From Mollicutes bacterium Phil14 (lineage in GTDB: Bacteria > Bacillota_I > Bacilli_A > ML615J-28 > CAG-698), in assembly GCA_001940985.1 (NCBI GenBank), contig MSHB01000007.1:1-64000 (forward strand): a stretch of 64,000 nt of DNA. Direction: 5' to 3'. The notes under the pieces are model-generated. The model did no database searches. It was not told the origin of the DNA and saw only the letters and a list, made by a program, of their open reading frames with translations. Of this stretch, positions 17,103 to 25,013 are shown one piece after another; within the stretch, counting starts at the first letter, position 1, and each line of letters starts with the position of its first letter. The position numbers and the translations under genes are program-made.

Positions 17103-17793
17103 TGGTTTCTAAAACATGATAAAATCTACTATATTGTCTAGACGAATATGGTGGATCAATATATACCAAATCGCATTCTACCTCTTTTGCCAATTGATTA
17201 GAATCTTTTCTAGTAATAAAAATATTTCTTACATCGTCATTAGATTTTATAACTGGATTAATCAATTCATATGAGAATGAACTTTTTAATGAAACATTTT
17301 TTCTGTAAGCTTCATAATGGCCAACAGTATTAGCACATCTATCAAATGAATATAAAAGTGATGTAAGTAGAATACAGTATTCTCTATCATTCAATTCATT
17401 ACGAGAATCTTCGATATCCTGTCTTATAAACCCTATTACTTTTGCATCATTATATTCAAAAAATTTGTTACCAAAATTTATTGAAACATAATTATCCGAA
17501 ATATCCTGCGGATTAATATTTTTATATTTTTGATAAAACTTTGTTATCTTTGATAAATCATATTCTTCCTTCTTATAAAAAGCTTTGTAAATCACCTCAT
17601 TAGAATACAAAAAGTCATTAATATAAAAAGTTGAAAAATCATTTATAAATTCATCAGTTACTACACCAGTACCAGCAAACAAATCACAAAATGATTTACA
17701 ATTAGGACACTCTTTAGAAACAATACCACGTATCCATGGGGTGATTTTATATTTGCTTCCTGTGTATCTTCGATTGTTAATTCTAAATGACAT
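17071..17793 (-). CDS. D12-class N6-adenine DNA methylase, truncated at the C-terminus
   Basis: A 240-residue remnant; start at 17793 follows GGAGGT. It shows RRYTGSK at the N-terminus, the SAM motif FCDLFAGTG, and catalytic motif IV DLVYIDPPY followed by SSRQYSRFYHVLETI, all typical of Dam/D12 adenine methylases. The protein stops about 25 residues after DPPY, whereas family members continue for 60-100 residues through a conserved block, so it is probably inactive. The adjacent out-of-frame fragment marks the deletion junction. No restriction endonuclease gene is visible. Likely a decayed restriction-modification or phage methylase gene. Confidence 0.8.
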   Translation of the reverse strand: MSFRINNRRYTGSKYKITPWIRGIVSKECPNCKSFCDLFAGTGVVTDEFINDFSTFYINDFLYSNEVIYKAFYKKEEYDLSKITKFYQKYKNINPQDISDNYVSINFGNKFFEYNDAKVIGFIRQDIEDSRNELNDREYCILLTSLLYSFDRCANTVGHYEAYRKNVSLKSSFSYELINPVIKSNDDVRNIFITRKDSNQLAKEVECDLVYIDPPYSSRQYSRFYHVLETIVKWDKPELL

Positions 17794-17898
17794 AGAACTA
17801 CCTCCATAAAAACTCGAATATATTATATCATATGTTGCCTTCGATTTCCATCGAATACGTCCATCTTTTTTTTCCATCGATGATTAATTTTTTTATTC

Positions 17899-18846
17899 TT
17901 AACCATCTTTGAATTGAGCTAGTATTTCATCTAGTCTTTTACCCCAATCAGTCATCCTTTCTTCATAACCATCCATTTGTTTTATATTTGCATTAAATGC
18001 TGCTTTAAAGTAACCATAAAGATCTGCTATTTCATGCTTATGCTTTCTTACATAATCTCTGGTATACCTAAATACCCTTTGAAGCAGCTCAAATTCATAA
18101 TCCCTTTTAGCATCCTGAAATAGCTGCTCAAACTTATAGAGGTCAATATCATAAACAGAAATCAGATGATCATCAATTAAACATTTTGTGTAATACGAAA
18201 GATAGAACGGAACGTTCCTTTTATCATATTTATCCTCTTTATCTTCTTTCTTTTTTCTTTTACTTTTACTTTGTGTACTTTTGCATACATAAATTGAGTT
18301 ATTGTCAGCATTTATAGAATTATTGTCGACATTAATTAAATTATTGTTAACATTAATTCTTGTTTCATCAGTTGATTCATTATCATTATTTATGTCAACA
18401 TTAATTCCATTTTTGTTAACATAAATACCTCTTATACATTCTTCATCTTCAGGAGTTAATATCCAATAAGGTCTCTCCTGCTTCTTACGTCTCATGGTGC
18501 AGGCCAGAAACTGTTTCTGCACCGCTCTTGATGTGATTACCTTATGCTCATATAAATTCTTTATATCGATTATATTTAAATCAACCATCATCTTGAGAAT
18601 TGCTAAAACAGCTTCTGTGTCAAATTCACCACACTTCAAATTAATGCGATACCAGATGTCTTCAGCTAGTGATTCTAGATCGGACTCCACATAGTATCCA
18701 TTCTTATAAACTATACATAAAAATTCTATATAGACGAGGATTCCTTCACTGCCATGAGCTCTTACTAATTTTCTAAGCTTTGGATCAGATTCAAAATCCA
18801 CATCTAAAGGGAAGTAATCAAGTCCCTGTTTTGGAAGTCTAGCCAT
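17899..18846 (-). CDS. DUF4373-type phage/plasmid replication protein
   Basis: A 315-residue protein beginning MARLPKQGLDYFPLDVDFESDPK, followed by a winged-helix-like domain up to about residue 110 (HGSEGILVYIEFLCIVYKNG). This matches the DUF4373/Lin1244-Lin1753 N-terminal domain of Firmicute phage and island replication proteins. The middle (about 140-190) is a low-complexity Asn-rich heptad repeat (INVDNNS, INADNNS) encoded by phased 21-bp repeats. The C-terminal 100 residues are helical. GGAGGTG precedes the start. Probably initiates replication of the integrated element, with the repeats as possible origin sequences. Confidence 0.75.
   Translation of the reverse strand: MARLPKQGLDYFPLDVDFESDPKLRKLVRAHGSEGILVYIEFLCIVYKNGYYVESDLESLAEDIWYRINLKCGEFDTEAVLAILKMMVDLNIIDIKNLYEHKVITSRAVQKQFLACTMRRKKQERPYWILTPEDEECIRGIYVNKNGINVDINNDNESTDETRINVNNNLINVDNNSINADNNSIYVCKSTQSKSKRKKKEDKEDKYDKRNVPFYLSYYTKCLIDDHLISVYDIDLYKFEQLFQDAKRDYEFELLQRVFRYTRDYVRKHKHEIADLYGYFKAAFNANIKQMDGYEERMTDWGKRLDEILAQFKDG
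18280..18426. repeat. Phased 21-bp repeats inside the DUF4373 gene
   Basis: A 15-base core close to ATTGTCAACATTAAT occurs at about 18280, 18301, 18322, 18343, 18391 and 18412. Four are spaced exactly 21 bases, then two more 21 apart after a 48-base gap. They encode Asn-rich heptads. Their position inside a replication gene makes iterons of an origin a possibility. Confidence 0.65.
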
Positions 18847-18882
18847 GTTTCACCTCCTATTTTTAAAAATATAAAATTTGCA

Positions 18883-18963
18883 CTAAAACGACAGGTTTTA
18901 GTATGCTTTTTCCTTTAGTTTCTTTTTTATTCCATTTCGAGAGTAAAATAACTAGGATTATTT
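18883..18963. repeat. Intergenic ~80-bp element, copy B
   Basis: Related copy of 12585-12664. Its left part is a clean hairpin, CTAAAAC-GACA-GGTTTTAG, with T-rich sequence after it on the plus strand. It ends at the stop codon of the excisionase-like gene. Confidence 0.55.
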
Positions 18964-19174
18964 ACGCTTCAGGATTTGTGAATTTTCTTTCATATTCCTT
19001 TAAGTGTTCTTCATTAAATCTGATTTGTTTTCCTATATAGAAACAGCCTAGTTTCTTGTCTCTTACTAATTGTTTAATAGTCCTTTCTGATACTTGGTAA
19101 AGTTCTGCTACCTGTGCAATAGTGAAATATTTTCTTTGTTTGGCTTCTAGTTCAGCTTCAGTGACATTATCCAT
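18962..19174 (-). CDS. Excisionase-like MerR/HTH_17 DNA-binding protein
   Basis: A 70-residue protein with one winged-HTH domain: YFTIAQVAELYQVSERTIKQL, KLGCFYIGKQIRFNEEHLKEYE. This is the HTH_17/Xis pattern of small excisionases and phage regulators. Start at 19174 was chosen for AGGAGG eight bases upstream; it overlaps the stop of the antirepressor gene by 8 bases, so the two are coupled. Its position between integrase and replication gene fits a directionality factor or regulator of the element. Confidence 0.75.
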   Translation of the reverse strand: MDNVTEAELEAKQRKYFTIAQVAELYQVSERTIKQLVRDKKLGCFYIGKQIRFNEEHLKEYERKFTNPEA

Positions 19175-19925
19175 TATTCTTTCCTCCTGCATAATCTTCT
19201 AATGTTTTCTTAATTAAATTGATTCCGGATTTATAACAATAAGTTCTATAGCACACATTAGTAGCGCCAGTCTTATCTACATACTTATGTTCATCAATTC
19301 TAAAACAACCTTTATCTACAAAGGCCTGATAAGGCATATTATCTTCTTTTAAAATGTTTTTAGCTCTTAATATCTTAAAGACCTCGCTAGTAGCTAGGTT
19401 GATACCTATAATTTTAGGAACATCATAAATATCCTTTAAAACACCAGAATCTAGATTACGCTTAATGTAATTCTTCATTTCCTTACTTTCTTCTATTTCT
19501 GCAGTAAGAATTAGATTTCTAGTCTTAAGTGCATGATATTCATCTAAAAAGGCCATAGCGTTAGTTTCGTTACCAACAAGTAGCTTTACATCATATCTAC
19601 CATGTTTTCTTATTTCTGGTAGTACTTCTTCAACAACCCAGGAAACAAAGCCTTCAGCTTCTTCTTTTCTAGATTGAAAGATTAATCTATAGAGATTACC
19701 TTCACTAACAAATAAGAGTTTCCCTGCCTTCTTAGATTCAGGATTATCTAGTTTTATGATTCCTTTTGAATCGAGTCTTTTCTTTACATCACTAGGATTT
19801 TTAATCTCTAAGATAGAGCATGCATCCTTTAAACAAAATAAAGGATTATTCTTTTCATCAAGTGCAGTTCTTAAATTACCAAATGCTGCACTTTCAAATG
19901 TTGTTAAACCATTTTTATTTTCCAT
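19167..19925 (-). CDS. Phage antirepressor (BRO-N plus C-terminal KilA-C-like domain)
   Basis: A 252-residue protein. Residues about 5-105 match the BRO-N fold (FGNLRTALDEKNNPLFCLKD, ACSILEIKNPSDVKKRL, FVSEGNLYRLIFQSRK, FVSWVVEEVLPEIRKHG). A helical linker is followed by a C-terminal domain (LATSEVFKILRAKNIL ... YRTYCYKSGINLI) like phage antirepressor C-termini. Start at 19925 (ATG) lies about 12 bases after GTGAGG; the GTG six codons upstream overlaps that site and is unlikely. Such proteins relieve repression of prophages and islands; the partner repressor is not obvious here. Confidence 0.85.
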   Translation of the reverse strand: MENKNGLTTFESAAFGNLRTALDEKNNPLFCLKDACSILEIKNPSDVKKRLDSKGIIKLDNPESKKAGKLLFVSEGNLYRLIFQSRKEEAEGFVSWVVEEVLPEIRKHGRYDVKLLVGNETNAMAFLDEYHALKTRNLILTAEIEESKEMKNYIKRNLDSGVLKDIYDVPKIIGINLATSEVFKILRAKNILKEDNMPYQAFVDKGCFRIDEHKYVDKTGATNVCYRTYCYKSGINLIKKTLEDYAGGKNNG

Positions 19926-19985
19926 ATTTATTTTTTTCCTCACTTTTTCTTGATAAGGCCAAAAGCTGTCACGCTTATTTGAATC

Positions 19986-20815
19986 CTATTTTTTGACCTT
20001 TGGCAAAATAGAATCAACAATAAATTCTGTATTATTAGATTCTCTATTGATATTATGTAAGTATATTGTCGTTGTGTTTATAGACTTATGACGAAGTAGC
20101 GCTTGGACCTCTTGAATAGATGATCCATTCTTTAAAGCTAAAGTAGCGCATGTATGTCTTAATGAATGGGCTGTATATTTCTTATCATCAAGTCCTATTA
20201 AACTTAATAAGGATTTAACTGCGATTGTAACTGCACGAGGTGTTATTCTTTCATCCTTTTTAGAATTTGAATGCGATAAAAAAAGAGCATCACTGTTACT
20301 GTTTCGTTTCATTAAATACTCATCTACTAAAATCTTTACATTATCCGGCAACTTTACATATTCAGCTTTATCATCACGCCCTTTTCCCTGAATATATAAA
20401 ACATTACAACCATTCACTTTGGTTAAGTCTTCTACATTGGCTCTAGAGATTTCTACCGTTCTTAGTCCTGTAGTAATTATTAATCTAACTATTACGTAAT
20501 CTCTAAAATGTTTTATTGATTTAGTCGATAACTTTTCCGCTTTTCTTAAGAGTCTTTTTACCTGATCTACATCTAGTGCTTCCCTTTGAAATGTTGGTGA
20601 TATTGTCGCACCTTTAAGATGTCTTGCAATATTAGGATAATAATCCATCTCTTCACACCAGATATAAAACCTTCTTAGTAAAACCACTACTTTTGAAGTG
20701 AAGCTGAAGATACCTTTTCTTCTAGTTCATCTCTATAAGTGTTCAGATCTCGTTCAGTTGGATTAACAATACCTTTATTCTTTAAGAATGTAAGACCTGT
20801 CAATCTGAGGCATAT
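19986..20815 (-). pseudogene. Tyrosine recombinase (integrase), 5'-truncated and frameshifted
   Basis: The intact catalytic part (about 230 residues) has the full active site: Arg in TTGLRTVEISRA, Lys in the beta-hairpin (GKGRDDKAEYVKL), HSLRHTCATLAL with His and Arg, the second His in LLRHKSINTTTIY, and the nucleophilic Tyr in that block. Upstream, the core-binding domain continues in another frame (GLTFLKNKGIVNPTERDLNTY) until a TAG at 20687-20689, so one frameshift near 20690-20710 separates the halves. The N-terminus is missing beyond about 20815, where an opposing ORF begins. It probably once integrated the island at the ssrA 3' end. It follows XerC/D length rules only after repair. Confidence 0.75.
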
Positions 20816-21367
20816 AAGGTAGAGGAATTAAATAAAATTATCGCTACACTCATAACCACACTAAAAAAGGATATTCTAGGGTTTAAAAAGCTATTGATTT
20901 CCTTCTTTAAATCAAATGATGAATTATCAATTAAAAATGAAATAGATGAGTTAACGAATAATATCAATTCACTAAGTCAGAAATATAGATACAATGTTAA
21001 TTCAGAAGATACCTTCTTAAGAATGACTGCGGCCGAATATCTTTCAAAAGCAATCGATGAATCAATTAAGAAAAATGCTCTGGTTATGAGATTAGTGGAA
21101 ATTGAAAATTCTGAAGATAAAGCTAGCGCTATTATTAAACTTCTTAATGGTTCAGTCACAGAACCTGATCTAATAGAAAACTCAAACTTCAAAGAATTAT
21201 TTTCTAACTGTGTCATAGTTAATCAAAAATTAATATACTTAGTTATAGGAAAGCCTCTGGATGATAATATACCTAAGTCTCCAACGCTTCTTTATAACTC
21301 AGAACATGAATACGTAGTTAGAAAGACAACATTTAAAACTAAATACGGAATAATTATAAACAAATAA
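20807..21367 (+). pseudogene. 5'-truncated ORF, possible serine-recombinase C-terminus
   Basis: The frame is open from a TAA near 20790 to the stop at 21365-21367. It lacks an ATG with ribosome site; TTG 20894 is only an internal candidate. The first 70 residues are coiled-coil (EAYKVEELNKIIATLI, NEIDELTNNINSLS). Then come a helical region and a beta-rich end (KELFSNCVIVNQKLIYLV ... YGIIINK). Coiled coil followed by such a tail resembles large serine recombinases, but no catalytic domain remains, so the assignment is weak. It abuts the broken integrase head to head. A good terminator follows. Confidence 0.35.
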
Positions 21368-21369
21368 AA

Positions 21370-21412
21370 AAAGGCCTTAAGTTTCTAAATTCTAGATTCT
21401 TAAGGCTTTTTT
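21370..21412 (+). terminator. Terminator after the truncated plus-strand ORF
   Basis: Perfect 8-bp stem GCCTTAAG/CTTAAGGC with a 17-base loop followed by six T, three bases after the stop codon. An A-run on the left lets it work in both directions. Confidence 0.85.
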
Positions 21413-21557
21413 CGAGTCCGTTTTAGTTCAAATCACCCGAAGGGGTTTGGCTAGATTGAACTATATAAAAATGATTAATTTAATATTTCAGAGTATTAAA
21501 GATAAGAAAAATATAGCTAGAAACTCTATAAATTCTATCAAAAATGCCCTAAAAATG

Positions 21558-21589
21558 AAAAAAACACCATAATTTAATCAATTATGGTG
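21558..21589 (-). terminator. Terminator of the tmRNA gene
   Basis: Minus strand: perfect 10-bp stem CACCATAATT/AATTATGGTG with a 5-base loop followed by seven T, 14 bases beyond the tmRNA 3' end. Confidence 0.9.
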
Positions 21590-21602
21590 AGTATCTTTCT
21601 AA

Positions 21603-21954
21603 TGGTGGACTAGCCGGGATTTGAACCCGGGTCTTAACTACAATCTATTCAGATTTCTACATGCTTATCTTATTATCTTTAGTTCGTACGTTAATATGAA
21701 ACAAGCAATCTATTAACGCCTATCCTTTAGATTTCATACATTTAGCCAAGGCATTCTAAACATACAACCTGCAGTATCTGAAGTCCGACAGGGATGCCCT
21801 GAAGGTCGGCTTCCCATTGGACGCTGCTAGTTAATTAAGCAGCAAATGCAAAATTTTGATTTCCGGTTATTTTAAAAACCTCGGTGTTTTTACGTGCACA
21901 ACCACGGCATGCTTACTAAACGTCATATAGCCAATCGAATCCATAAACTAGCCC
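21603..21954 (-). ncRNA. ssrA: Transfer-messenger RNA (tmRNA)
   Basis: The 5' GGGCTAG pairs with CTAGTCC just before the encoded ACCA end at 21603, giving a 7-bp acceptor stem with one G-U. The T arm GGGTTCAAATCCC is visible at the 3' end. The reading frame ends NQNFAFAA then TAA at 21835-21837. If translation resumes at the GCA at 21895-21897 the tag is 20 residues (ARKNTEVFKITG then NQNFAFAA); the exact resume codon is inferred. tmRNA with SmpB rescues stalled ribosomes and tags the products for proteases such as ClpXP and Lon, both encoded nearby. Its 3' end borders the accessory island, as is common for ssrA integration sites. Confidence 0.97.
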
Positions 21955-21962
21955 ATGTATAA

Positions 21963-21983
21963 AGCAAACATATAATGTTTGCT
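21963..21983 (-). promoter_or_regulatory. Inverted repeat at the smpB stop / ssrA promoter
   Basis: Perfect 9-base arms AGCAAACAT and ATGTTTGCT around a 3-base centre. The right arm includes the smpB stop codon. A weak ssrA promoter (-35-like TTAGCA, -10-like TATACA) overlaps it. Could act as an mRNA end hairpin for smpB, an operator, or both. Confidence 0.5.
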
Positions 21984-22440
21984 AATAATTATTTTTCATT
22001 ACCTTTTTTACATCTTTTTTAATTGCTTCTTTTTTAAGGTCTTCCCGCTTATCATAGTTTTTCTTACCCTTGCAAAGAGCAATTTCAATTTTAACTAAAC
22101 CAGTTGATAAGTAAACAGTTAAAGGAACTATAGTTAATCCTTCTAAAACAGTTTTTTGAGCTAACTTTCTAATCTCTTTTTTATGAGCTAAAAGCACTCT
22201 ATCTCTAGTTTCTTGATGGTTAAATATATTACCTAAATCATATTTAGCAATATGCATGTTATATATATTCAAAGTATTGTTTTTAACCTGACAATATGCA
22301 TCTTGTATTGATACTTTTCCCATACGAATTGATTTAATCTCTGTTCCGGTTAAAACAATTCCACATTCTAATGTATCTAATATAAAGTATTCATGTGATG
22401 CTTTTTTATTTCTAGCGATTATTTTTTTTGAATTTTCCAT
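21982..22440 (-). CDS. smpB: SmpB, tmRNA-binding protein
   Basis: A 152-residue protein of normal family length. Start at 22440, inside the end of rnr (29-base overlap), with AGGA upstream. Motifs: ARNKKASHEYFILDT, GIVLTGTEIKSIR, VSIQDAYCQVKN and the basic tail typical of SmpB (GKKNYDKREDLKKEAIKKD). It binds the tRNA-like domain of tmRNA and delivers it to stalled ribosomes. Directly upstream of ssrA on the same strand, with rnr before it, the usual Firmicute order secG-rnr-smpB-ssrA. Confidence 0.97.
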   Translation of the reverse strand: MENSKKIIARNKKASHEYFILDTLECGIVLTGTEIKSIRMGKVSIQDAYCQVKNNTLNIYNMHIAKYDLGNIFNHQETRDRVLLAHKKEIRKLAQKTVLEGLTIVPLTVYLSTGLVKIEIALCKGKKNYDKREDLKKEAIKKDVKKVMKNNY

Positions 22441-24559
22441 GTTCTTTTTCCTGCTTATCTTTATTATACACCAATTTGAAATCAATTTCACGAACTTTTT
22501 TATCTGATTTAGTAAGTTTAACTAACACACTATCACCAATGCGATATTTTCTTCTTGTCTTTTCACCAATCAAAGTATATAAAGTAGGATTAAACATATA
22601 GTAATCATCAGTCATATCTTTTAGTCTAACTAATCCTTCAACTGTATTTGGTAAAGTTACAAACATACCAAAATTAGTAATTGAAGAAATCTTTCCTTCA
22701 AATGTCTGACCAATAAAATTACTCATATATTCAGCTTTTTTCATATCTTCAACATCATATTCACATTGAATACTTGCACGTTCTTTCTTACTTGATTGAA
22801 TAGCGATATCACTAATTTTATTTGTTAGAGCGTTAAACTCACTGGCATTTATATCTCCATCAAAGATATATTTTCTAATTAATCTATGAACAACTAAATC
22901 AGGATATCTTCTAATAGGAGAAGTAAAATGAGTATATGACATACTACCAAGTCCAAAATGTCCAATGTTTTCTTCACTATATATTGCTTTTGACATTAGT
23001 CTTAAAACAAGTGTTTTTAAGAAATCATCCTCTTCTTTAATACTAGTTAAAAACTTTTGTATTTCTGTTGAGTATCCTGCTCTTAATGAATATCCTAAGG
23101 CTTGAGATAAGACTTTAAGGTCTTGAAGCTTTATTGGATCTGGTTTATCATGAACACGATAGATAAACGGTAAATCCATTCTTTCAATAGTTTCAGCTAC
23201 TGTTTCATTAGCAAGTATCATAAAAGATTCTATGATTCTTTCGCTTACACCTCTTTTTATTAGTTTAACATCTATGGCTTTTCCTTCTTCATCAACAATT
23301 ATTTTTCCTTCCGGAACATCAAAGTCAAGTGCTCCTCTTTTGGTATTTTTTTGTTGCAAAATTAAAGCAAGTTCATTCATTATTTCTAAATCAGGAAGTA
23401 CCTCTAAATATTCTTTATCACTCTTACAATCTTTAGTTTCTAAAACTTCATTACATTTATTATATGTTAATCTTTTCTTAGTTTTGATTACTGTTTCAAA
23501 TAGTTCTGACTCTATAACTTTACCTTGACTATCAACTATCATTTCTAAGCCTTGTGCTAGTTTTTCTTCATTGGGATTTAATGAACACAAATCATTACTT
23601 AATCTAACAGGTAGCATTGGTATAACTCTATCAGCTAGGTATAGACTTGTTCCTCTACTATATGCTTCTTTATCAAGGTATGAGTCTTCTTTTACGTAGT
23701 AGCTAACATCAGCAATGTATACGCCTAAAAAGTAATTACCATTATCAAGTTTTTTAATTGATACAGCATCATCTAAGTCTTTTGAATCATCACCATCAAT
23801 AGTGTATATTGCTTTATCAAATGAATTTCTTCTTCTTTTTGTCTCTTTTGAAATATCACTATCAATATGATTAACTTCATAGATAGTATTATCATTAAAT
23901 TTAATACTAAATCCATATTCAACAGCTAAACTTAAAATATCAACACCAATATCTTTACTAGAACCAATTACAACATTCACATCTCCTTCAAAATAATCAT
24001 AGTTATAATTAGTTATTTTTAAACTAACAATATCATCTACTTTACTACCATTTAAGTTATTAACTTTTACTTTTACATTAATATCTTTATTATCGGTCTC
24101 TAAGTAGTATGAGTCACGTTTCTTATCTTTTTTTATGCTACCTACAAGTGTTTCAATACTTCTTTTTAGTATTTTAACAACACTTGCTTCATCTTTACTT
24201 TTTCCTTTTCGAAAACTTTTTTTATTAATCTTGAATAATACTATATCTTTATCATATGCACCTAAAAAGTCATGTTTTGATACATATAAATCATTTTCAA
24301 AATCATCACTAATAATAAATCCATAGTTAGGATTTTTTATTGATATTTTACCTTTGTAGTATCCTAAGTCTTTAGGAAGAATATATCTTGTTTTTTTCTT
24401 ACTTAAAAATAAGACATTTTCTTCTACTAATTCATTTAAAGTTTTCTTTAAAAGTTCACCATCTTTAAGGGTTTCAAGTTCAAGCAAAGAAAAGAAATCT
24501 TCAAATGTTAGTGGTTGATAATCAGGATTATTAATAATTTCTAAAATTTCATTTTTCAC
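22412..24559 (-). CDS. rnr: Ribonuclease R
   Basis: A 715-residue 3'-5' exoribonuclease. Start is a GTG at 24559 with GAGGTG six bases before it. N-terminal winged-helix and cold-shock domains are followed by the RNB catalytic domain (AIYTIDGDDSKDLDDAVSI, with the metal-binding Asp cluster; then YSRGTSLYLADRVIPMLP and HFTSPIRRYPDLVVHRLI), and a C-terminal S1 domain (FEGKISSITNFGMFVTL). RNase R degrades structured RNA and the mRNA released by trans-translation, which fits its place beside smpB and ssrA. A terminator lies between secG and rnr, so rnr may have an unseen promoter or depend on readthrough. Confidence 0.97.
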   Translation of the reverse strand: MKNEILEIINNPDYQPLTFEDFFSLLELETLKDGELLKKTLNELVEENVLFLSKKKTRYILPKDLGYYKGKISIKNPNYGFIISDDFENDLYVSKHDFLGAYDKDIVLFKINKKSFRKGKSKDEASVVKILKRSIETLVGSIKKDKKRDSYYLETDNKDINVKVKVNNLNGSKVDDIVSLKITNYNYDYFEGDVNVVIGSSKDIGVDILSLAVEYGFSIKFNDNTIYEVNHIDSDISKETKRRRNSFDKAIYTIDGDDSKDLDDAVSIKKLDNGNYFLGVYIADVSYYVKEDSYLDKEAYSRGTSLYLADRVIPMLPVRLSNDLCSLNPNEEKLAQGLEMIVDSQGKVIESELFETVIKTKKRLTYNKCNEVLETKDCKSDKEYLEVLPDLEIMNELALILQQKNTKRGALDFDVPEGKIIVDEEGKAIDVKLIKRGVSERIIESFMILANETVAETIERMDLPFIYRVHDKPDPIKLQDLKVLSQALGYSLRAGYSTEIQKFLTSIKEEDDFLKTLVLRLMSKAIYSEENIGHFGLGSMSYTHFTSPIRRYPDLVVHRLIRKYIFDGDINASEFNALTNKISDIAIQSSKKERASIQCEYDVEDMKKAEYMSNFIGQTFEGKISSITNFGMFVTLPNTVEGLVRLKDMTDDYYMFNPTLYTLIGEKTRRKYRIGDSVLVKLTKSDKKVREIDFKLVYNKDKQEKEHGKFKKNNR

Positions 24560-24595
24560 TTGAATCACCTCATTTCTATTATTTCCAATTTGCTG

Positions 24596-24617
24596 AAAAA
24601 AAGACCTTAAAAGGTCT
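24596..24617 (-). terminator. Terminator between secG and rnr
   Basis: Minus strand: perfect 7-bp stem AGACCTT/AAGGTCT with a 2-base core, followed by six or more T, about 12 bases after the secG stop. Confidence 0.85.
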
Positions 24618-24628
24618 ATTATTTCATA

Positions 24629-24865
24629 CTATTTTAAACGATCTACAAAGAAAGCAGCACAAATTGCTAATACAAAGAATGCTATTGAAAGGATAGTTGT
24701 AATATAAGTAATCCAAAGTTCAATTCCTCTTTCTTTTTTGTTAGCAAATAGTTCTGATTTTTCGCCAGTGAATGCTTGAGTTGCATCTTCTTTTGATTTT
24801 TGTAATACGATAATAGCAATTAATAAAACAGACACAATTAATAATAAAATATCTACAGCAGTCAT
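24629..24865 (-). CDS. secG: SecG, preprotein translocase subunit
   Basis: A 78-residue protein with two transmembrane helices (AVDILLLIVSVLLIAIIVLQ and YITTILSIAFFVLAICAAFF) joined by a polar loop containing KSKEDATQAFTG, the usual SecG pattern. Start at 24865 has AGGAGG seven bases upstream. SecG assists SecYE in the membrane. A consensus promoter lies at 24938-24966. Confidence 0.93.
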   Translation of the reverse strand: MTAVDILLLIVSVLLIAIIVLQKSKEDATQAFTGEKSELFANKKERGIELWITYITTILSIAFFVLAICAAFFVDRLK

Positions 24866-24937
24866 TTGTTTTCCTCCTAATAGTGCAAAATGCACATTTA
24901 TAAATCAAAATAATAATATATAACGATTAACATACAT

Positions 24938-24966
24938 ATTATATCATAATTATTATCTAAATGCAA
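24938..24966 (-). promoter_or_regulatory. secG promoter
   Basis: Minus-strand -35 TTGCAT (24961-24966), 17-base spacer, -10 TATAAT (24938-24943). Confidence 0.75.
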
Positions 24967-24970
24967 TATT

Positions 24971-25007
24971 TTTTTAAAAATATGGAGGCATAAAAAACTA
25001 TGCCTCC
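24971..25007 (-). terminator. Terminator after lon
   Basis: Minus strand: stem GGAGGCATAG/TATGCCTCC (nine or more pairs) with a T-rich loop, followed by ATATTTTT. It starts seven bases after the lon stop and immediately precedes the secG promoter. Confidence 0.8.
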
Positions 25008-25013
25008 TAAGTT

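Noticed and set aside
18280-18426. CRISPR array
   Set aside because: Units are 15-21 bases, in frame inside a protein gene, with no unique spacers and no cas genes.
21424-21465. Second copy of the tmRNA 3' end (att site)
   Set aside because: GTTCAAATC and GGCTAG occur there, but in the opposite orientation and without the surrounding sequence; more likely a separate small hairpin (TAGTTCAA/TTGAACTA).
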